A stretch of 39,837 bases of DNA from the IMG/VR virus record IMGVR_UViG_3300042344_000807, positions 1 through 39,837 of that record. The stretch is one strand, 5' to 3'. A program made the translations under genes and the position numbers. Position 1 is the stretch's first letter. Each line of letters starts with the position of its first letter. The notes beneath the pieces are model-generated. The model saw only the letters and a list, made by a program, of their open reading frames with translations, was not told the DNA's origin and made no database searches. Below are positions 34,798 through 39,837 of this stretch, one piece after another. Source of the DNA: a virus.

Positions 34798-35694
34798 ATG
34801 CAACCGTCGCGCATCTACACCACCCCGACCTCCTTGGCCCAGTCGAGGTTCGTCCTCGATGGGTACACGGCTGCCGAGGTCTGGGACATGATCCGCGACG
34901 TGAGCGCGGAGATCGACTCGATCACCCAGCACCTCTTCAACGGCGAGTACGGTACCTACGAGTGCGACGGCCGTGGTCGTCGTATCGCGTACCATCCTCG
35001 AGGCTGGTGGTTCTGCCACATCGAGTCCATCACGCACATCTTCAACCGGACCAACGAAGAGGCGAATAGTCGGTACCGGGACCGCATCACCTTTGAAGGC
35101 GACAAGGTCCTGAATCCGAACGACTACGTCCTCAAGGCTGGCCTGGTCGAGAGCGTTTTCCGCGACTTCGCGGGTGGCCCTCGGAACGTCCAGGTCGTTG
35201 GCGTTGTTGGCCGCGTGGAACCTTTCCACATGTTTTCGTCGGTCACGACCACGGAGATCGACGAGACGTCTGACTACGTCGACGTCGCCGACGCCTCTGG
35301 GTTCCAGCCCAGGGACGTGCTCGACATCTTCACGGACGAGGCCTCGGTTCGCGTCATCATCAACCGAATCGACCGGACCTTGAGCCGGCTGTACTTCGAT
35401 CCGCTTGGGGCTGAAGTGGTCGTTCCAGTCGATGCGACTGTTCGTACCTTCGGTGCGACCCCGAGAGCGATTGAGCTCGTTTCGAACTACCTCGTCGGCG
35501 TCACGCTCCGCGAGCGGTCGGCGAACGTGAATGGGCAAGAGCCTGTTCTGCAAGGTCGAATCCGCCGCGAGAAGACGGACGACTACGAGATCGAGTTCCA
35601 GATTTCAGACCCCAACGCCACCCTGACGGGCAGCAAGAAGTTCGACTCCCTGCTGGCCCCCTACATCTTGTCTTCGGACGTGAGGATTATATGA
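34798..35694 (+). CDS. head-tail connector/adaptor protein, 298 aa
   Basis: ATG 34798 has GAGG seven bases upstream; ATG 34792 lies too close to it. The opening SLAQSRFVLDGYTAAEVWDM and EIDSITQHLFNGEYGTYECD, then the PRGWWFCHIESIT strand, resemble phage head-tail connector (gp6/gp15-like) proteins. Residues 120-200 include DYVDVADASGFQPRDVLDIF, a small beta module. The gene order fibre-lipoprotein-connector-neck suits a connector, though the fibre gene is in an unusual place. Confidence 0.7.
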   Translation: MQPSRIYTTPTSLAQSRFVLDGYTAAEVWDMIRDVSAEIDSITQHLFNGEYGTYECDGRGRRIAYHPRGWWFCHIESITHIFNRTNEEANSRYRDRITFEGDKVLNPNDYVLKAGLVESVFRDFAGGPRNVQVVGVVGRVEPFHMFSSVTTTEIDETSDYVDVADASGFQPRDVLDIFTDEASVRVIINRIDRTLSRLYFDPLGAEVVVPVDATVRTFGATPRAIELVSNYLVGVTLRERSANVNGQEPVLQGRIRREKTDDYEIEFQISDPNATLTGSKKFDSLLAPYILSSDVRII

Positions 35695-36038
35695 GCGCAT
35701 TGAGCAACCAGTTCGGCGGCAGCGCGAAGTCGGCCAACCAGGCCGTCACGGATGCCGGCAACGTCATCCTTGGCCCCATCGAGATTCAATCCTACAGCCG
35801 CGTCGGCGTCTACGTTCAGAACATCGGCGCGGACACGCTCGACACCGCGAAGCTGCAGACGTCTCCCGAGGCTGATGGGCCCTGGATTGACGTGACGGAT
35901 GCGGAGCTCACCGCGCTGGCGGCGGGTGATGCTGGGTACTTCTCGGTCAACAACCTCGGCCTGAAGTACATCCGCCTGCACGGCATCACGGGGGCTGGCG
36001 ACAGCACGAACACCACGTCTTGGTTCTGCGTGGGCTGA
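35691..36038 (+). CDS. small virion protein (beta-sandwich), 115 aa
   Basis: ATG 35691 overlaps the previous stop. It has flexible Ser/Ala-rich residues at the N-terminus, then IEIQSYSRVGVYVQNIG, LQTSPEADGPWIDVTDAEL and LKYIRLHGITG. This strand pattern matches small immunoglobulin-like or decoration/neck proteins of phages. The exact role is unknown. It is coupled to the next gene (TGATG). Confidence 0.7.
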   Translation: MSALSNQFGGSAKSANQAVTDAGNVILGPIEIQSYSRVGVYVQNIGADTLDTAKLQTSPEADGPWIDVTDAELTALAAGDAGYFSVNNLGLKYIRLHGITGAGDSTNTTSWFCVG

Positions 36039-36463
36039 TGCGTCGACCCTTCTTCATGGGCAACAGCAACGTGGGCATACGCCTGTTGCGGAAAGCGGAC
36101 ATCCCCAAGGATCCGCTCTTCGGAACTCGTGCGTCCACGGTGCTCAACGCCTATGGAGAGGTCATCGTCGTTCCCGGCCAACCCCGATTTGCGAACAACA
36201 AGCGTGTCGACCCGAAGTATTCGGGAGACGCCGAGCGCGTCGACGCCTACGTCATGTTCGCTCGGGACGACTTGCTCAAGCGGAGCGTGGACCCAGAGGC
36301 TCTGAAGGGCGCGAAGATCGCCTTTTACGACCGCGCTGGGACCCAAGTCTCTGAGGACTTCGAGGTCATCGGTTTCGACCCGCGAGGTCATCTCCCCACC
36401 GTGGGTCCAATCCTCGTGCGGTGCAAGCTGAGGTCGTTGAAGGACCTCAAGGGAGCGGCGTGA
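36038..36463 (+). CDS. neck / head-closure-like protein, 141 aa
   Basis: ATG 36038 overlaps the upstream stop. The N-terminus MRRPFFMGNSNVGIRLLRKA is basic and extended. YVMFARDDLLKRSVDPEALK and GHLPTVGPILVRCKL are strand-rich. Position between the connector and tail-completion genes suggests head closure or a neck protein. No family was recognised from sequence alone. Confidence 0.65.
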   Translation: MRRPFFMGNSNVGIRLLRKADIPKDPLFGTRASTVLNAYGEVIVVPGQPRFANNKRVDPKYSGDAERVDAYVMFARDDLLKRSVDPEALKGAKIAFYDRAGTQVSEDFEVIGFDPRGHLPTVGPILVRCKLRSLKDLKGAA

Positions 36464-37185
36464 TGTTCACGTTCCACTACGGCATGCCGCTCCCAAAGTT
36501 TCACCTGGACATCCCTCAGCGGAACATGGACGTGTTCCGCAGGATGCGGAACGCGAACCTAAGCCCCGAGTTCAGGGCGTACTCCAACTCGATTCTTCGG
36601 ATGGTCGGCAGTCGCGCGGTGAAACATGCCGGTGACTACATCAAGGCCATTCGGCACCCGGACAAGCTCAAGCCGAGCCCCATCACGCTACGGCTGCGTG
36701 AGGTGGTCGGCGACAACAGCAAGGCGGCCCTCTACCAGACTGGGCAACTCCTCAACGGCCTCTTCGCTGAGGTCAGCGGTAGTGGGCTGGAGTTTGGTGT
36801 ACGCGGCCCTCGAGCCGGTGTTGCCCGCATCCAAGAGAACGGCTTCGTCGTTCGTGTCAGCAGGAAGATGATCAACGGCTTCGTCGCCATTGGCCGCCAG
36901 CACCGCGTCGAGGAGATCGTCAAGTGGGCGAAATCCAAAGAAGTGGCGGCTGGAGTCGGCCTTGGGGAAAACACTGGCGGAAGCGCCGTCATCAAGATTC
37001 CTGCTCGCCCCTTCTTGGGCCCCGCGCTGAATCGTGCCGCGCAAGAGGTTCTGCAGAGCAGTGCCCTGGTTGGCCTTGACGCGGCGCTTGTTGAGGTGAT
37101 CTCCAAGAAGATCATTGGCGGCGTGGTCGAGTTCGACAGCCTCAACAAGTTCGGCATGGCCTATACCATCCGCCCGGTGACGTAA
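36463..37185 (+). CDS. tail completion (HK97 gp10 / Mu gpG-like) protein, 240 aa
   Basis: ATG 36463 overlaps the previous stop (TGATG). GVRGPRAGVARIQENGFVVRV and, near residue 185, IKIPARPFLGPALNRAAQEV fit the conserved RPFLxP C-terminal motif of phage virion-morphogenesis/tail-completion proteins. The length is greater than minimal family members. It acts at the head-tail joint by inference. Confidence 0.78.
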   Translation: MFTFHYGMPLPKFHLDIPQRNMDVFRRMRNANLSPEFRAYSNSILRMVGSRAVKHAGDYIKAIRHPDKLKPSPITLRLREVVGDNSKAALYQTGQLLNGLFAEVSGSGLEFGVRGPRAGVARIQENGFVVRVSRKMINGFVAIGRQHRVEEIVKWAKSKEVAAGVGLGENTGGSAVIKIPARPFLGPALNRAAQEVLQSSALVGLDAALVEVISKKIIGGVVEFDSLNKFGMAYTIRPVT

Positions 37186-37187
37186 CG

Positions 37188-38450
37188 ATGCCTGAGTTCA
37201 TCCTCGACCGAACCAGCATCAGCACGGTGTCGACCATCTCGACAGGTGCTGGCGATGTTCCTTCCGTCGCCTACGACCGCGAGGGGATTCGCCTGCGGCT
37301 GATTGGCGTGGACCCCAGCCGGTTCAATCCTCGGGGAACCTACGAGCCGACGGGCTGGTTCCAGACGCAGGCCATTCCGATGTCCGCGCTGACTGAGGTC
37401 TTCGGCATCTGGGTGACGGCGACCTGGCCAAACGGGACCGACGCCTCAGCGGCGTGCGCCTTCCAGATTTCTCTGGATGGCGGCGCGACGTTCTTGGCTT
37501 GGACGGGCGTAGCATGGGTCGCACAGCCTGCGGATGGCGCCTACACGACCATCGAGAACTTCAACGACAACTGCGAGACCCTACCACTGCTCAACCCAAA
37601 GTCGATGGCGCTTCGGTGCCGGTTGAGCCGCGGCAATCTCGGGACACCGAGAGTCCAGCACATCTCCTTGTACTTGGAGTGGACGTACAACCCGTCCATC
37701 GACATGTACGAGTACATCAACGCGCGGCTGCAGGAAGTGCGGATGCCGGTCACCATGCACCAAGTGGCGACCTCAATCCTTCCCACCGTGACGCTTGAGA
37801 CGAACTACACCATCGACAATGCGGCTCCCGTGAAGGTGTTCAACCTGAACGACGACCCGAACAAGAACTCGAACATCTTCGCCGGTGTGGCGGGGCAGGC
37901 CGTTACACTCAGCGTTGCCCCCGCGATTGGCGACGTGATCGAGATCCAGTACTCGCATCAGCCGCCCATCGTGCTTGTCCACCAAGACGAGATGATCAGG
38001 ACCACCACGGTCCCGTCCCTCGAGCTCTACGTGGATGGGGTGGCGAAGCCTGTTCGCCATGATGTCGGACCCCTGTTCGACTACAAGCGCGGGGCGGAGA
38101 ACAAGAAGACTCGAGTCCGTCAGCACCACCAGACCTGGGAGTTCCCAGTGAAGGTGGAGGTCACCACGGATATGCCGAGAGTTGCCCTAGAAACTGCGGA
38201 GAGAATCAGGTACGCACTCAGTCGTGGTTCCTGTAGATCCCCCAACACCGGCCTCATCATCACGACCGAGGAGAAAATGGTCGCAGAGAACCGTGCCGTC
38301 CTCACACAGGGCATCGACGTGGCCTGTTGGGAGGGTATGGTTCGAGTGACGTACTTCTCCAACATCTACGAGAACTTCGAAGGCGTTCAGCAGATTTTCA
38401 TGGGTGTTGGAAGTTTCGCAGACCGCTGGACGTACCACGAAGTTCAATAG
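37188..38450 (+). CDS. tail-terminator-like structural protein, 420 aa
   Basis: ATG 37188 lies three bases after the previous stop. The N-terminal half is beta-rich (WVTATWPNGTDASAACAFQI). The middle has DNAAPVKVFNLNDDPNKN. The last 120 residues (VETAERIRYALSRGS-type pattern, then ENRAVLTQGIDVACWEG and FSNIYENFEGVQQ) recall the C-terminal part of phage tail-terminator proteins. Direct placement before the sheath gene is the usual terminator position. It is probably a terminator fused to an additional domain; the assignment is moderate. Confidence 0.6.
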   Translation: MPEFILDRTSISTVSTISTGAGDVPSVAYDREGIRLRLIGVDPSRFNPRGTYEPTGWFQTQAIPMSALTEVFGIWVTATWPNGTDASAACAFQISLDGGATFLAWTGVAWVAQPADGAYTTIENFNDNCETLPLLNPKSMALRCRLSRGNLGTPRVQHISLYLEWTYNPSIDMYEYINARLQEVRMPVTMHQVATSILPTVTLETNYTIDNAAPVKVFNLNDDPNKNSNIFAGVAGQAVTLSVAPAIGDVIEIQYSHQPPIVLVHQDEMIRTTTVPSLELYVDGVAKPVRHDVGPLFDYKRGAENKKTRVRQHHQTWEFPVKVEVTTDMPRVALETAERIRYALSRGSCRSPNTGLIITTEEKMVAENRAVLTQGIDVACWEGMVRVTYFSNIYENFEGVQQIFMGVGSFADRWTYHEVQ

Positions 38451-38498
38451 TACCATTCTGGTCGGCCTAAGCCCCCGACCGCAGCCTTGGAGACCCAA

Positions 38499-39837
38499 AT
38501 GGCACTCAGCAACAACTTCGCCCCTGGTGTTCGCGTCGAAGAGGCGGCTCCGGTGGCCGCCCCTATCAACACCGGCCGCACTCTCACGGCCATGATGGGC
38601 TCCGCCTTGCGTGGTCCCGTCAATGACGTCCGCCTGATCACGAGCTGGTCGCAGTTCGTGTCGACCTACGGCGGCTTCAGCACGAATGTGGACCTCGCCA
38701 CGCACATCTGGCAGTTCTTCGCCAATGGCGGCGCTGCGGTTCGCGTTCTCCGCGTTGCTCCCTCGGACGCCGTCGGCGCCGACAGCAGCTCGGACGTGGT
38801 CAGCAACACCAACAGCCCGATCTTCACGGTCTACGCCGCGAACCCCGGCGAGTGGGGCAATGACCTCGCCCTGAACCTCGTGCTCAAGAGCATCGAGAGC
38901 ACGGCTGGGCAGCAAGTCATTGACGGTGACGGTAATGACCTGCCCAACACGGCGGCCAACGCTGAGTCGCTCGATGCGGCTCGCATCCCCGTCTCGAACA
39001 TCACGAAGCTCGCCCCGGGTGACCGCGTCGACATCTTCGACACGGCGGGTCTGCCCTACGCTGATTCGGTGCTGGTCCTCGCGGTCGATTCGACCACGAA
39101 CTCCGTCATCATCGAGAAGCCGAGCTCCGACGTCAACGGTTCGGGCTACTTCCTCAAGACCAACTCGCAGCACCGCGCCAAGACCTTCGCGGTCGAGGAC
39201 CTTGCTGACGAGGCGACGAGCATCCTGCTCGACTCCACCGAGGGTGTGAACAAGGGCTCGCTCCTCAGCCTCTACCTCTACTCGCACTGCGAGACGGACT
39301 CGGCGCGCAGCCTCGCGGTCAAGAGCCACGTCGTTGTCGAGCGCGTCAGCGGCAACCGCGTCTACTTCACGGCTCCCGCGGTCAATGTTGGCGACAATAC
39401 GTTGCCGGCTCAGACCAAGGCTGCTTTGAAGTACACCTCGGATGCTACGGCTGCGGTCACCTTCGAGGCGAAGGACGCCGGTCCCACGGGCAACCGCGTG
39501 ACTATCGTCATCACGACTGCCGCGACGGGTAACAGCGTTTCGGTGAGCGGCAAGACGATCTCCATCAACTCGGATCCTGCGGCAGATTACACGGCGGCCA
39601 CGCTCAAGACGGCCATCGAGGCGGACGCGGCTGCGGACGCCCTCGTGTCGGTCTCCTATCCTGTGGGCGACGCGGCCAAGAACATCGACAGCACACTCCC
39701 AGCGACCCGCCTCACGGGTGGCGCGAAGCTGTTGGTCACGAGCCAGGAGTTCGGCGCGATTGTCTCCCTCGGTGAGTCCGAGGTTGCCCGTCACGACTTC
39801 CTCTCGCTCATCTCGACCAACAAGGACTTCGTCGAGT
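38499..39837 (+). CDS. tail sheath protein, N-terminal part (runs off right edge), at least 446 aa
   Basis: ATG 38499 follows TTGGAGA. NNFAPGVRVEEAAPVAAP, then PINTGRTLTAMMGSALRGPV, and FVSTYGGFSTNVDLATHIWQFFANGGAAVRVLRVA are the standard N-terminal hallmarks of contractile-tail sheath proteins (PGVYVEE...P, G..RGP, F...G). A Gly/Asn-rich Ig-like insertion follows (about residues 90-330). No stop occurs before the end of the window. It shows the phage is myovirus-like. Confidence 0.92.
   Translation, partial: MALSNNFAPGVRVEEAAPVAAPINTGRTLTAMMGSALRGPVNDVRLITSWSQFVSTYGGFSTNVDLATHIWQFFANGGAAVRVLRVAPSDAVGADSSSDVVSNTNSPIFTVYAANPGEWGNDLALNLVLKSIESTAGQQVIDGDGNDLPNTAANAESLDAARIPVSNITKLAPGDRVDIFDTAGLPYADSVLVLAVDSTTNSVIIEKPSSDVNGSGYFLKTNSQHRAKTFAVEDLADEATSILLDSTEGVNKGSLLSLYLYSHCETDSARSLAVKSHVVVERVSGNRVYFTAPAVNVGDNTLPAQTKAALKYTSDATAAVTFEAKDAGPTGNRVTIVITTAATGNSVSVSGKTISINSDPAADYTAATLKTAIEADAAADALVSVSYPVGDAAKNIDSTLPATRLTGGAKLLVTSQEFGAIVSLGESEVARHDFLSLISTNKDFVE

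Noticed and set aside
38187-39794. 535-aa minus-strand ORF opposite the sheath gene
   Set aside because: Shadow frame; the plus-strand sheath reading has clear family hallmarks.

Overview
This window is part of the genome of a tailed double-stranded DNA phage with a contractile (myovirus-like) tail. The evidence is an ordered virion module: candidate small terminase, large terminase, portal, XkdF-like protease, head protein, major capsid protein, collagen-like fibre, head-tail connector and neck genes, tail completion, tail-terminator-like gene, and the start of a tail sheath gene that runs off the right edge. The DNA is GC-rich and most genes have GGAG-type ribosome binding sites. Long runs of genes overlap by 1-8 bases (ATGA, GTGA, TGATG). 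A lipobox protein and signal peptides suggest a bacterial host with a lipoprotein pathway, perhaps Gram-negative, but the host cannot be named from sequence alone. No integrase, tRNA, CRISPR array or transposase was seen.

Left arm (1-6.7 kb), leftward. Six ORFs of unknown function, several alanine-rich, are separated by large non-coding gaps. Several carry their own 5' hairpin leader and their own rho-independent terminator. Two unrelated genes share a 55-bp leader with one mismatch. Between 3.5 and 6.4 kb the gaps hold very densely structured sequence (many GC hairpins with GAAA and UUCG loops) that looks like large phage non-coding RNAs. An AT-richer spacer with iteron-like repeats (about 6.44-6.54 kb) separates this arm from the rightward genes.

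Middle (6.7-21 kb), rightward. First comes a translationally coupled operon of small proteins: FmdB-like zinc ribbon, two HTH proteins, a C5-cytosine methyltransferase with a second gene overprinted in another frame, and several tiny ORFs. A structured spacer and a HAD phosphatase follow, then MazG-like and LexA-like wHTH genes. A lysis-type cluster comes next: a SleB-like hydrolase with signal peptide, a two-TM holin-like protein, and a coiled-coil TM protein. This cluster runs directly into a complete two-component system, a REC-only response regulator plus a membrane PAS histidine kinase. A DEDDh exonuclease, an N6-adenine methyltransferase and small regulators follow.

Right arm (21-39.8 kb), rightward. 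This is the packaging, head and tail module. It includes a terminase with a DnaJ-like zinc domain inserted in its nuclease part, a 730-aa composite head protein, a capsid protein with an extra domain, a 1389-aa collagen/C1q-like fibre, and a 49-aa lipoprotein directly behind the fibre.

The most notable observations are the phage-encoded two-component system next to the lysis genes, the dual-frame methyltransferase locus, the large structured RNAs, and the modular leader/terminator cassettes of the left arm.
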